Shown: positions 1-12,170, counted from the stretch's first letter. The stretch is DNA of 64,000 nt from Eutypa lata (GCA_022661535.1 JAKULF010000003.1:4898001-4962000), one strand, 5' to 3'. The notes: generated by a model not told the origin, from the sequence alone. Made by a program: numbers and translations.

Positions 1-1498
1 CCAGAGGTAGTTACAGCTAAGCCGGCGCATAAATTCGTTCCATAAATTTCCTACATATGGAGATAGTATGGATTCTTGAGTTATAAATATCATGTGACGA
101 AAGCGACTAGTTGGCGTTTATGCGAGTAAATATAGATGACAATCATACTTCAGGGTCTGAATAGAGTTACGTTACCTACGTCACCATTGAAGAGAGTTCG
201 CTATATAGGCATTTATAGTGATAATAACTAGGTAACATGTTAGGCTATGTGATATCTCACCGCTCATTTAGTCGCTACGACATGATAAAATATTCTCTGA
301 ATAACTGTTGGAGACCATGTTTGTGTCTATCACCACATATATAACTATTGCGTTCATCATTGAGACATTATGTATGGACTGCTGCGTATTACAGGAATCA
401 ACCATGATGAAGTCCCATCTATCCGATCCCCTGAGTGTCTCGCTAGCAGCAACTCTACCACTCGTGTCTATGAACGCTATCAATAACTACAACTACTTAT
501 TGATAGGGTGTCCTGCATGTCGTGTTCTTTCTGTCAAGGTCAGATTCAGCTATATCCCCAAGAGTTGCTATACACATATCACAAAGGCTAGGTAATCAAG
601 CCCCTGATCAGCCAAGCATGCCTACTACTGCGTCGGGGGTATGCCTTCCTGAAGCGTCTCCTCTCCTGGTCCCCTTCTAGGATACTGGTCTCACTTGAGG
701 AAGTATGACTTCACAGTTTGTTGAAGCGCTTGATCAGACTTGGAAAGGTAGTATTTGGCTTAAATCAGTGCCTACCTAAACCACCTGGCTTTACCCACGA
801 GTTAGAGTTAAAGATTGCCTTCTATCATTAGCTAGGATGGCTTAATGCAAAATAGATTTATAACTATTGACCCCATCCTAGAGATACATGAGACTTGAGA
901 CTACGTTCAAGTTCTGTTTCAACATGTAGGCATGGCGGAAACGGCGTATCGGCAACGAGCCATCGGCCTCACTCATGCTACTCGCTACCCCTGAACATCA
1001 CGTAATATGAGTCCACAAGGCTCAACATTCAAAGCGTCATCGAACGTACAGAAGCTGAGAGGGCTCCGGTAAGTGTAGGAAGCCATAGTATTTCTTTCAG
1101 GACATGATCTCCGAAGAAACGCCTTTATGATACTCATCAGAAATGCCATTCTGGAGTAGGGCAGCTATGAGTCTCTAGTAGGACATACATAGGCAGCTAT
1201 TGATACTAGGATGGATTAACTTTATTTACACTATATTTATCAAGGAGCAAAGGGGGTTAATGTGAGGAGCCACAAACGCGCGAAACGCATCGAACTAGTA
1301 TATACACTACGGGTAGCTAAAAGTAACAATGAACATGATTACCACAAGCTGGGGTTCATGACCTTCATTCGAGCTTCAGCTTTGAGACGGATATAGGCGT
1401 TAACTGTCTGCATATGAGGTGAAGGTGTATCGGAAGGAACAGAGCTTTGTTGGGGGGGGGGTAATATATGACCATTAACGTCTGCTTCACTACAACTC

Positions 1499-1517
1499 AA
1501 GGGGGCTTCGCCCCCTT
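1499..1517. repeat. Perfect GC-rich hairpin
   Basis: An 8-bp perfect stem, AAGGGGGC pairing with GCCCCCTT, encloses a TTC loop. It stands in sequence with no gene, and a run of ten G lies about 40 bp upstream. It resembles GC clusters of fungal mitochondrial spacers, but nothing else nearby supports mitochondrial origin. Confidence 0.6.
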
Positions 1518-4274
1518 CATTTAGGCTGCTAGACCACCCGAAGCTTCGCTATCGAGACTTGTCACTTAGTCTTCACCTCAAACACCAGGTCTACACCTTA
1601 TACCCTAACACTACACTCGTAATGATCAGCCTCTTACATTCCATACTCACATAGGTAGAAACGATAAAGACCTAGGGTGTGTTCTTGCGGTTTTGAGAAG
1701 ACGAGGCAGACGGGCCTTAATAGAAAACTGATTGTGACCTACTTAGCTAATCGATTTTGGTTACCTACCTTCTGTAAAGGGGGATATATGGACCAATGTA
1801 CATATTCAAGTATCGCGTCGTTGACTGTCCGCATCCAAGTAGTTATAGGGGTACCCTATATATTGAGTACTAGCCCCTTAACTGCTAGTAGTGAGATAGA
1901 TCAGATTTGACTTTCCCTATGCCTCAAGGTCACTCAAGGAGGCCTGGTAGGGATATGTCGCCTGTAGCCGTAGGTACAAGTAGCTTATTACTTATAGTCA
2001 CGCCCATACATCCATGACACAATTACTTTGTTTTTTACCTGACTCAGCTGGTTCTATACATCCTCATTACTACATGTATCGCCTAGCGTACAGCTGTCCT
2101 ATGGGCTCTACTCTCATATCCAGGTACCTTGAGCTATGGTTTTATACATATGTTCATCCGTGCATCTAACAATCTATTACTATTGTGACGACACAGGTAT
2201 GACGGTGGTGCATCTATGAATCTCTACGATAAGGTAAATATATTCCACTGGAGGAGAAAAGGCATCTAAGTTAGTAGCCCGTATGGCCTTCGGCTATATT
2301 TATAGGGAAGAATGCATGGATGCCCTAGGCCTCCACATGGCAGCTACTCCTTAGAAATCCATCTTATCTCCAGAGTCTATTGTGCTTACATACACTACAT
2401 ACAGACCTGTCAGGCACCTGTCGTGACAACTACCTAGATCCCACTAGAATTTTGCAAACGGTGTATATAGCGATTATCACGCCATTCGTTCTACGTGCGA
2501 AGGTCAGTTTTGGACGAAACGTGGTGTTAGGCTTGTTTATTTTAGGATTTGAAAGAGACACTTAGTCCTGTAGGAGCGTTTAGCCCCTTTCTGGGTCAAG
2601 CGGGTCAGTGGATTGCTCTTCACATACTAAATCTAATGGTAAGAAGGTTGGAACCTCCTTATCGTTCTCGGCCCCTATTCTTTGGTATCGAGGAAAGATA
2701 TCATACTTGCTCTTGACTTGATTCTTGAGTGACGCTACTGTTCCTACGCTACAGCATATAGACGAACTGAGGTATAGGGCCGCTTCCTGACTGCCCTCTA
2801 CATTTCGAGCAGCTAAGTTCGGGCGACAAATCTCAAGAGGTTCAACGGACGGATAAGACCAAATGATTTTCGATATAGCACCGCCATGTGTCCAATAGAG
2901 AACCTATATATCTTCTTTGCACCTATTTCAGGGAGCTACTATCTCGTGCTGTCGACGCTAGAGATCACGGATCCGGCAAATGCCTGAACTAGGTGGTAGA
3001 CTGAACCACATGATACGGAAGGACATCTGCCACGCGTATGAGTCTAAAAGCAGCGAGAATTTCGCGGCAACCATGGCCATGCATATCAGCTCAAGCCTTC
3101 CCTGTTGGTTACCGCTATTACTTGCAACGGCACATCTCCAAGCTACGTATACGCTCTTCTAGGATCGCCTATTCATTGACAGTGAAGCTTCGGAACAACG
3201 AGACGCTCACTACTCGTTATCCAACTGGACTCGTTTGATAACAGTAGAGCATTTCATGCGTTCTTTTTTCGTTGCATTCCGGGGCTGCCGGTAAAACTAG
3301 TCGTGGTAGTTCGTTGGAGATTGGGAAACACCCGTTAGACATGGTAACTGAATCTGGACGGTGAGAAGATGAGTTCTGAGTGCTACTTGTTACCACTCTA
3401 GTAGTCAAGAATGTACTCACATTGAATATTTTACTCTTCCGCTCTCGGTTCTTAGCCCTTCTTCGTAGTAGAACGACATCACTGAAATCTAGGCTAGCTC
3501 ACTCTAACCATGTATGGATATTGCGTCTTAACAACCCCATTCAACACAGTGGCTTGGTTTTTATGCGAGTTAGCTGGTGTTATTAGCTACGTGGAATAGG
3601 TTATCGGGTAAAAGACATGATGAGCTTGAGGATTCTCAGCGGCGTGTGTTTCTTGTGGAAAAGAGGAATGAAAATATTAAGTGAGAGGATGATCAGCTAG
3701 AAGGATGTTCTGATATCGCCCACGCTTGGCTAGAATACACACTGTACACAGTAGCAGGGCAGATATAGCTGAGCCTCTGAGCCTACAGTCCACATAATAG
3801 AGTACCCTAGTTAATGCTAGGAATATATGTATTCATGTTGATTGGGCAGTATGAAAGTTATACTCTGTTGTGGGCTTCACGCTCAAATGGAAACCCCTTT
3901 CACGATTTGAAGTGGGCGATTAATGAATTTGTTATATACCAATTTCCAAATCCATGTCTAGGATAGGAATAAACGCTACAATAAGTAGATTCTGCTCAAG
4001 GTTCAAGAGCAGACAAGCCACCTTCGTATAAAAGATGCAGATGAGTTATTGAATATCTCAATTGATATAGTTAGGTGCAGGTGCAGATATTATTCAGATG
4101 CAGTTTTGTCTGAATTCACCAGTCACAGGTTGAAAATCGAATGCCCCGATATCGTTACCCCGCTAATGTGCAGCGGGATCGTACATAACCGGCGTGTGGA
4201 TTAATACAGTAAGTAATGCCGTCACATCACCGGATTGAAGCGATGTCATCCGTACCATAGTTGGGATTTTACTT

Positions 4275-4302
4275 GCATGTGCATGTGCATGTGCATGTGC
4301 AT
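4275..4302. repeat. Hexanucleotide tandem repeat (GCATGT)n
   Basis: Four perfect GCATGT units plus a partial GCAT. This is a microsatellite about 820 bp upstream of the CDF gene start. Its alternating purine-pyrimidine composition is the kind that can adopt Z-DNA; no function is inferred. Confidence 0.85.
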
Positions 4303-5125
4303 ACATACCTAGTTACCTATCAAGCGAAAGAGGAACACGGATTTTTATATGTACCTTATGATTTACCTGAGAAATAAGAGATCATATCGTCAGCATCCAA
4401 TCGGCGTTTTATTATGTTCTAGTGTAGGTAGGTATGTATGTAGGAAGCCAAACATGTTTCAAGGGTCCTTTGGAGGTAGCGTTGCTGGGGTTGGTTCTAG
4501 CGGAGATGCACCTCTAACCCCTGTATAATCGGGGTTGGAAACAGTCTCATCTGCAGGCAATCATATAGTGCGGCTAACATCTCTGGGGGGTCACTGGGGG
4601 TCAGACCTCGGAACTAAACTGAATGACGTATAGATCTTCTATCGATAAATCTATAATGCATATGTAGTATACAGTAAGTGAAGATAGTCTGAAATTTCCA
4701 TCTGCAGGCCTCCTGTCTCTCGTTTCGACAGCCAGGCTAGGTCTCACTATCTCCTACCGTCTTGCCTCTTTTTACAACAATCAACAGAAACTCCGCTTTC
4801 GCTACTACATATTCATTTTCTCTGCTTTCTACAAACTTCTTCCTTCCGAGCATGAAATAGACTTTCTTGCCATCTTCATTCTTTGTTTGTTTTCAAAACT
4901 TACTTTAGCAGGCTTTAGTTACTCGCACTACTTACACTAACGTTAGTAGTATATTGCGCTTCTCTTATCACTTACCCTATCTTTCTCGTTCTTAAGACTC
5001 GACGTCAAACCTTTTTAGCTACTTTAGAACAACAACTACTTGTACCTACCTACCTTCACTTAACTAGTGTGATTCTAGCTCTTGCCTCGCTGCTATCATC
5101 TCAATAAACGTCACCATCATTCATC

Positions 5126-7290
5126 ATGTCGTCTTACGACGAGAGATATCTCGGTCACCACACCAATTCCGGGCTTTCAAGTTCGCCAACCCGAAACCAT
5201 AATAACCATTTTCGAAAATCCCCCTTTCTACTAGAACAGGATGACACGCGAGCGCTGATAGGAAGAGGCCAAGGAACCCTCGGACAATTGTTGAGGAAAA
5301 ACCGCTCTTATGGCTCCCTCCACAAGTATGGAAGCTCATGGCGAGGCAACCTGCCTGTGCCCACCCCACTGGATGATGAGGAAACTGGTATACTCAATGC
5401 TATTACCGGTTCCGACTACGATGACTTAAAATCACCCCGGTCGTTGGCTGAAGACCGAAGACTGAGCTCAGTCCTTCATAGCGCGCAAATGCGTTCGATG
5501 CGCTTGATTGGCAACTCAAATCCTAAATATAACTGGGCGAGGCACTGGAAGACGGAAGAGGAGCTCCATACCATGACGAAGCCTCTACGGGAATACTATG
5601 AGCGCACCAATTATTTGGTCCAGCAGTACCTCTACATTGATAGGCTACTTGACAGCAGCCTACCTCACGATCTCTTGAACGAGTATAATGACCTACCACG
5701 CAGTTCTTTCAGAGGCGTCGAGGTGCCTGATACAATCTCAGAGGAGCCAGGAAACTCCCTCGTCGCAAGTTTTCGAGATAGCGCGGTTGCAACAGCTGAG
5801 GCGAGCCCGGCAGCTATCCCGACTCCAGACTTTGGGTCGTTGGATGACGACACGGCCGCAGATGATGCACAAGCGAGACCATTGAGCAGTAGCGCGGCGG
5901 CGAAGAAGGTTAAGCGGACACCGAAGGCCATTTATCGACCCACCGAGACAACACCTCTCTTCAACAATGAAGACGTTGAGGAGGATGAATACTGGGGAAA
6001 CAACCCAAAGCCTGAGATTCCATGGCTAGAAGAGGACGATGATCTGGATAGTGGCGACAGCATCGTCGCGCTGGCAATTCAGGTCAATTTTGCGGCAAAT
6101 GTGATCTTGCTCGCTGGAAAAATTGCGGTTGTCGCTGCGGTCCCATCCATGTCCGTGTTAGCTAGTTTGGTCGATGCTGTTCTGGATTTCCTGTCTACAG
6201 TCATAGTATGGACGACCACCTGGTTGATATCCCGACAAGATCAGTACGAATATCCCGTCGGCAGGCGGAGACTCGAACCTCTAGGTGTCCTTGTATTCTC
6301 GGTCATCATGATTACATCCTTTACCCAAGTCGCCCTTGAATCCGCCCAAAAGCTAGCCTCCAGTGACAACGAGTTGATTGAGCTGTAAGTTCTTCCCGCC
6401 TCTACCGTCCTGCAAGTGATAGCCCTGAGTGGTCCCCATGGCCCATGTTACCTTTCAGCGGTATACTATAATTGGTCTAGACCCTCATCTCTTGGTATAA
6501 CGGTATCCTGAGTTTGATGCTTTCCCCTCCCTCACCTAGGAAACTTGAACTCTTCACTAACTAAATTGTGTACAGTGGAATACCAGCCATCAGTATCATG
6601 GTTAGTACGGTTGTCATCAAAGGCCTCTGCTGGATATGGTGCCGTTTGGTCAAGAACTCCAGCGTCCAGGCTTTGTAAGTCATCTTCTATCCGACCTTCC
6701 ATTCTTCAAGATTTAACAATGATGTTGTAGGGCTGCTGACGCCATGACGGATGTCATCTTCAATATCGGATCGATCTTTTTCCCTATAGGTACTTAACCC
6801 ACCAATACTAACACATGCTCTTTATTACTGATACCTACCAATAGTGGGATTTTACGCGAAGATTTGGTGGATGGACGCTTTAGGTGGTCTGTTGCTGTCT
6901 GTTGTTGTTATATTTAACTGGTCTCAGACGTCACTGGAGCATATCAAGAACCTCAGCGGTTTCTCCGCGACAGCCGACGAGCGAAACATACGTATGCTTT
7001 CCCCTTATCTCGTATATCCACCTATCCGTACTAATGTATCCTAAGTACTATACCTCACCATGCGCTTCGCCAAGACGATTAGACAGATCCAAGGTCTGCA
7101 AGCATACCACGCTGGCGACAAGCTCATTGTTGAGTGTGATATTGTCCTAGATGCGTCTACCACACTCCGCGACTCTCATGATCTTAGCGAGAGCTTAAGT
7201 TATGTCCTGGAGTCTGTCCCTGTCGTTGACAGGGCATTCGTACACACCGATTACGCAACGTACAACCTACCCACTCACATGCAGCAATAG
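5126..7290 (+). CDS. Cation diffusion facilitator (CDF) transporter, Mn-type, five exons
   Basis: This is a predicted membrane proton/metal antiporter, probably moving Mn2+ out of the cytosol into a compartment. Exons are 5126-6384, 6576-6674, 6731-6789, 6845-6991 and 7046-7290; every junction has GT..AG, and the joined frame gives 602 aa ending in TAG. The N-terminal half (about residues 1-310) is hydrophilic and low-complexity, likely a cytosolic tail. A CDF core follows. Transmembrane helix 2 carries DAVLD and helix 5 carries DAMTD, i.e. DxxxD in both metal sites. In this family the Asp-rich form marks the Mn group, whereas Zn transporters carry HxxxD. The core continues with WWMDALGG, an NWS..EHI segment and a C-terminal cytoplasmic domain (about residues 522-600). 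Family assignment is firm; the substrate is inferred from the motifs. Confidence 0.92.
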
Positions 7291-8075
7291 TACGGATAGG
7301 TTAGGGTCACCTAAGGTAATACGGTGCATATCTAACGTGATAGTTGAAGCTGCTATTGCCTATCTTGCTCCCATCACTATCAGCTATACCTGTCATACGC
7401 GTCTCTGCCTCTTCTTCGGGCTAGTTAGGAGCGCTACCCCTTCTTGGCGACAAGTCTGGCCAGGCATAGTGCGATTCAATCACGGGTCATGGGATAAGGA
7501 TTCAGATTGAATAACTGCATGTTCTAGCGGCGTTCTGATTCATGAGCTTCTTATTTAGTCTTCGGACCTTCGTAATGTCCCCAAGACAAGCTCCTAGTTC
7601 TCCGGCGTCTAACGGACATCATCTACATAGTGTGTGCGCATCTTCTAATTGTACTAATACTGCCAAGTCCGATTCAACCCTGAACTGGACCGGCTATCTT
7701 TCAGAAGCGATGTAAAATTTCCTTGGAGCGATATCAAAAAATGTAGGCATTAGGTTTTAGAAACAGAAAAGTATTGAGTTTATTATCGCCCTTTCGTCTC
7801 AGTCGTATTTCACGAAACGGGCACAAGTCACAAGACTAGAATTAGGTACTACCAATTTCAAAAAGAACGCCTTGAATGCCACTCGGTTTTTCATTGACAG
7901 GTCTATTTCTATATATATCATTATATTTCCGTCCCTATGTATCGCTAAATCAACCTTTTGAAAAGAACTGCACCGCTCCGCTGCATCTTATTTACTTTCA
8001 ATATTTACAAGGTACCTACCTACCCTAACCTAAGGCGCGCTAATACGAGCAACGACTTACCTCACCCCTCTGCTC
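7291..8075. other. Convergent spacer between the CDF and kinesin genes
   Basis: This is the 3' region shared by two convergent genes. I see AT-rich sequence with no supportable gene; an open frame overlapping its start is only a shadow of the last CDF exon. Confidence 0.6.
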
Positions 8076-10106
8076 TTACCGCGGGGTGTGCGGGGTGCGT
8101 TTCCCTCCCGACGACAGCCGGCTGACCAGCGACTTCGCGCTGTTGCTGGATGGGCGCGGAATGCTCGTGTTCTGCGTCTGGCGTCGCGATGGGGTGCGCG
8201 CCGCCGCCGAGGCCCCGTTGCAGGCCTTGACGGTGGTGGTGGTGGGTGTGGTGCTGGTGATGTGCTTACTACTGCTAGCGGGGCTCGCACCCGGTTTCTT
8301 GGTGGTAGCAGCGAAGTTGTTAGCCCGCCCGATGGACGCGAGCTTCGCCTTGGTGGCCTCGGCGCCCTTGTCGAGCGTTTGCACGGTCTGGCTCTGATCC
8401 TTTTTGAACGGCGAGACCATCACGAACATCAGCGTACGGCTTCCTTTCTCGAGGGAGCCCTTGAGCGCCTTCGTGAGCGCCGAGTCGAAGGGCACCCGCG
8501 TGCCGTTGCCGAGCGCCGTGATCACCAGGTTCAGGTTCATCAGGTCCGAGTTGATCGACACGCCTTCCCGCATCTGCGTCCCCGTGGCGCCCGCCGCCGC
8601 CGTCCGCTCCGACCCCGCGAGGTCGACCAGGTTGAGCGTGCCCTTCGCGACCTGCCCCGCCCGGTTCCCCGCCAGGTGCTCCTTGGTGATCTGGAAGGAG
8701 ATGATGAGGTGCGAGCGCGAGGACTGGTCGTTGGCGTTGGTGGCCGCCACGGTGCGGTACTGCGACGCCTGGCTCAGGATCGCCGACGCCGCCGCCGCCG
8801 ATTCCGTCTCGGCCCACGCCGCCTCCGAGAGGCGAACCCGGGCCTTCTTCCCGTGCTCCGGCTCGATCAGGAGGTCGTGCACGGCGTCCTGGTAGACCTC
8901 GATGATCGACATGGCCACGGTGTACCGGTAGTCCGGCGACTCGTTGGCCACGTCGAACATCATGTCGATGGTCTGCGGGATGATGCCGGGGTCCTTGTCG
9001 CTTCCGAGCATCGTGTGGGTCTTGCCGGAGCCGGTCTGCCCGTACGCGAAAAGGGTGACCTTCTTGCCTTGCGTGGCCGACTGCACGAGGTCGGAGATCT
9101 CGTCGAACACGGTCTCGTTGGTGTCCTCCTGGCCGAAGATGCGCTCGAAGTCGAACGTCTTCGTCTCCAGGACGGTGCCCATGGCCGCTTTCCGGGTAGC
9201 TTGCAGGTTGAGGCGGCCCCATTTGTCGCTGAAATCGCCGGGTGTCGGCGCCCCGAAGTCCATGAGCTCGCCCTCGTCGACCCACTTGGGCGCTGGTCTG
9301 ATGCGGCACATAACCCTAATATTGCCTTTGAGATCTTGGACCTGGTCGAAAAGCTGCCGGCGCCGGTCCTGCTCGCGGTCTATCGACTCCCGTAGAACCT
9401 CCTCGATGTTCTCGTGCGCCACGAGCGACTCCTCGAAGTGGGCCACCCATTTTTTGTCGATGTCTTCGAGGGTTTCGAGCGCCCTCTCACGGTCGGCGAT
9501 GGCCTCGTCCCGCTCACGCGTCGCATGCTCTGCCGTGGCTTCGGCTTTCTCGGCGCGGACCCTCTCCTGCTCGACTTTGCTTTGCAAGGTACGCACCTCG
9601 TCCGTGGCATGAGACCCGTCTCGACCAGCGGCACTCCCTCGCCTCTTCTCGCCCTTCTGGGCGAGGATCTCGGCTTCTAGCTGCGCGATCTTCTCTTTGA
9701 GACGACTCTCGACGTATCTCCTCGTATCCTCTCCGGTAGACGAGGCGCTGCCGTTGTTGTCTGCCGTCGTAGAGGGCTTCTGTATTACGCTGGCTGTAAG
9801 GGTTTCAAGCTGAGTGTTGATGCTGTCGAGTTTGTTGGAGTTGTTTTTGGAGTAGGTTTTCACCACGTCGGCAAGACTGAGCAGAGCTTGGCTCACATTG
9901 GCGATCTCGCTTCTGGTCTCAGCTATGTCCTTCAGAGTGGCGACCTCCTGCTTGGTGATCTCCTGTTTTGCGATCCCCTGCTTGGCGATCCCCTGCTTGG
10001 CGACCCCCTGCTTGGCTGTCTTGTCAGCTGGTGGCGAACCTTTCTGCCTCGTAGCTGGCATTGCCTGTGTAGGTTCTTGTGCTTTATATTGTCCCCTCAG
10101 ATCCAT
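8076..10106 (-). CDS. Divergent kinesin-14-type (C-terminal motor) protein, 676 aa, intronless
   Basis: The layout is that of minus-end kinesins: tail, coiled coil (about residues 130-260), the neck motif LKGNIRVMCRIRP at about 259-271, then a motor to about residue 595. The P-loop GQTGSGKT (356-363), switch I SSRSH (462-466) and switch II DLAGSE (495-500) are intact, so ATP hydrolysis is plausible. Other hallmarks are eroded. The usual Y-R-x-S-K-L-T microtubule-binding segment reads FDSALT, so its lysine is missing. The terminal LRFA is absent, and the strand after VHDLL is shortened. The tail has five tandem pentapeptides of the AKQGI type (31-55). The basic Ser/Thr-rich C terminus beyond the motor resembles an added tail. 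It may be a fast-evolving paralogue of the KlpA/Kar3 type, but copy number cannot be seen here. The CDS is much GC-richer than its flanks. Confidence 0.85.
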   Translation of the reverse strand: MDLRGQYKAQEPTQAMPATRQKGSPPADKTAKQGVAKQGIAKQGIAKQEITKQEVATLKDIAETRSEIANVSQALLSLADVVKTYSKNNSNKLDSINTQLETLTASVIQKPSTTADNNGSASSTGEDTRRYVESRLKEKIAQLEAEILAQKGEKRRGSAAGRDGSHATDEVRTLQSKVEQERVRAEKAEATAEHATRERDEAIADRERALETLEDIDKKWVAHFEESLVAHENIEEVLRESIDREQDRRRQLFDQVQDLKGNIRVMCRIRPAPKWVDEGELMDFGAPTPGDFSDKWGRLNLQATRKAAMGTVLETKTFDFERIFGQEDTNETVFDEISDLVQSATQGKKVTLFAYGQTGSGKTHTMLGSDKDPGIIPQTIDMMFDVANESPDYRYTVAMSIIEVYQDAVHDLLIEPEHGKKARVRLSEAAWAETESAAAASAILSQASQYRTVAATNANDQSSRSHLIISFQITKEHLAGNRAGQVAKGTLNLVDLAGSERTAAAGATGTQMREGVSINSDLMNLNLVITALGNGTRVPFDSALTKALKGSLEKGSRTLMFVMVSPFKKDQSQTVQTLDKGAEATKAKLASIGRANNFAATTKKPGASPASSSKHITSTTPTTTTVKACNGASAAARTPSRRQTQNTSIPRPSSNSAKSLVSRLSSGGKRTPHTPR
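9942..10016 (-). repeat. Five 15-bp tandem repeats coding a pentapeptide array
   Basis: This array encodes AKQGV, AKQGI, AKQGI, AKQEI and TKQEV in the kinesin tail. Units differ by only a few bases, which suggests recent slippage expansion. The repeat is in frame and charged, and would extend a flexible or helical tail just before the coiled coil. Confidence 0.85.
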
Positions 10107-11217
10107 GGTGAAAAATTGACCAGCTATTTCTCAGTAAGTTTTTGTTAGTTGTGTCCCTGAGGGATGAATTGTAGTTTCTTGCCAGTTTTATGTCACGCAT
10201 AGTACCATGTATGATTTTATAGCCACAGTATATATGGTAGCTCGCTTTAAACAATGAACCGGTTCTCGAGCAACTTTTCACAAAATCCATTGTACTGGGT
10301 GTCTTTGATTTAGCACTTTCTTGTTCCACCACCAAGGGGAGGCATCGAGAACAATGGTTATCACGTAGGTCTTCCTCAAAGCGCACTGGCCCTTGTCTGG
10401 TCTAATAATAGCCTGTTGACCATTTGGAAGCATGGTTTGTTGTATTAAGTCATTGCTAATATTTAATACGACCTGGTTTCAAGGTATAGACAAGAGGTTT
10501 TGTTATCAGCTCTTGGCCAGATTCTAAATTAAGGTTGATCCTTGAGTAAATAGGCACAAAGAAAATCGACACGTCGAACTTTCTTTAGCTAGAAAATATC
10601 GTAAGGTCTGGACTCCTGCAACAAAGAATCTCACGTCACATCCATTCATTGAACGAAACTGCTGGCTGCAACCCCTATTCTATCACAGATTAAACCGATC
10701 AATGAAATTTTGGGTAGAGACTAGAAATAGAGTATCAGGTTTAGATATAATCTCTAACGTAGACATTACTCGAAACAAAATGTATACAACATTTCTAGTA
10801 TATAGGAAGTAAAAGGGTTGAAGCATAATTACATTTTGTCAGTGTAGATTGCAAGTGTACTAGAAACATACATCTAGAGATATCCTGTTTATATAAATAA
10901 TGATATATGCAAACCTTAACTCGAGCAGCCGAGTTACCGTCGCGCCTTATAATAGACGTGTTACAGCAGTAAAACCTTATTCATCGAATCGAACAAGTTT
11001 ATTATTGCAAACGCCATGCTTGATAAAATAATTATACACTATCATAAACTAAACTGCAGTATTCTAGGTCGTCGATTTTGAACCAAACTGGTTGGTAAGG
11101 AGCGGGTGTTTCTGAAATTTGGTGTCTGACATGATGGATCTAGTTGATTGTGTATAGCTAATCCTATGAAACAATTTGACGACCAACAATGCTGATCGAA
11201 CACAATGTCTCATACGG

Positions 11218-11235
11218 TACGGAACGCGTTCCGTA
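11218..11235. promoter_or_regulatory. Perfect 18-bp palindrome, possible regulator site
   Basis: The sequence TACGGAACGCGTTCCGTA equals its own reverse complement over all 18 bp. CGG/CCG half-sites in inverted orientation are what Zn2Cys6 fungal activators bind, and here they flank an 8-bp gap (CGG-N8-CCG). It lies about 1.0 kb upstream of the P450 start and 1.1 kb from the kinesin start. Regulation is inferred only from its form. Confidence 0.45.
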
Positions 11236-12163
11236 ATGTTCAGAATCCCATTCATTCAGCATTACCCCACTTCAAACAATGGATCTTTATCTTTTATTCT
11301 CCGTCTACTCAGGATTGTTCTTAATGCAAGTTGGTTCTCCCTTTGGCGTTGGTTTCGCCTCTTGTGATCTCATCTCGAGCTTGTGATAATTCACTTATAC
11401 AAATCTAGAAGTGTTCTCCGCTTTCCAACGACGTAACCCTTGAGCCTTGAAGGGATCTACCTCTAACAGCCAACTACCTACAGGTTGGAGTGGGGATTCG
11501 GCCTCAGCTGATGCTCAGTTCCCCCCGGCTCGTAACTGTAAAGGGAATCCTCAAAAACTAGAGTTGCCCTATAACAACTGCAGAGGACTTATAGCTTGAG
11601 CTGTATGCATAACAACATATTATCGGAAGTCTTATAATTCTTGATATTCACAACATAAGCAACTGCCGCAATGGCGTACTCTTGTACTCTTTGGTCTGCA
11701 GGGTTACAGAAGATTGTACCACCATCTTGGTAGTACTTACGTTGGGTAAATTAAGTCGTACCATAAGGCTGCTGATAGTTGCGCCTCATTGGTGCATAGG
11801 TGCATATATCTGTATGACGATAAGTGCTGCCGCATTCGTGTGTCGGTCCACCGTCAATGCAGTTGCTATAACATCACAACAATACAAGCACAGCTGGACG
11901 GGGCTTTCACTGCCAGGCTTATAATGTAAGGGCCACAATGTCTTGTTTATCGGCGCCTCCTACTTTGTTGGAATGTTATAAGGTGACTCATTGGTCAACG
12001 GAGTCCCACACGCAGAATATGATTCCCAACTTCGCTCCCGAAAAGCGCCACTGTGGGTATAACGTGAGACAGACATGATGGTCATACAAAGACACTGATA
12101 GGAAGATGCGGTCTCCTCTGCACTACGATTTTGTAAGGGAGAGGTGGCAGGCGTGTATCGGTC

Positions 12164-12170
12164 TATATAA
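12164..12170 (+). promoter_or_regulatory. TATA box of the P450 gene
   Basis: TATATAA lies 84 bp upstream of the ATG at 12254. This spacing makes that ATG the likely start, since upstream in-frame sequence begins inside the expected core promoter and has no ATG. Confidence 0.6.

Larger units (their letters stand above)
1..5125. other. Gene-empty left block and 5' leader of the CDF gene
   Basis: No reading frame here has family resemblance, codon character or joinable exons; open frames are all under about 100 codons. It holds a run of ten G at 1452-1461, a GC hairpin at 1499-1517, a GCATGT tandem repeat at 4275-4302 and a small AACCCC/GGGGTT inverted repeat at 4516-4536. From about 4720 to 5125 the strand becomes pyrimidine-rich, as is typical of a fungal promoter and 5' leader feeding the gene at 5126. 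The rest may be decayed repeat DNA, but I recognise no element. Confidence 0.6.

Noticed and set aside
1..4700. Nuclear copy of mitochondrial DNA, suggested by GGGGGCTTCGCCCCC-type hairpins
   Set aside because: Base composition is not AT-rich enough and no mitochondrial gene fragment is recognisable.
8088..9395. Long rightward open frame (435 codons) opposite the kinesin gene
   Set aside because: It is a shadow of the GC-rich kinesin CDS; it is Arg/Gly/Val-rich without any domain, while the leftward frame has all kinesin motifs.
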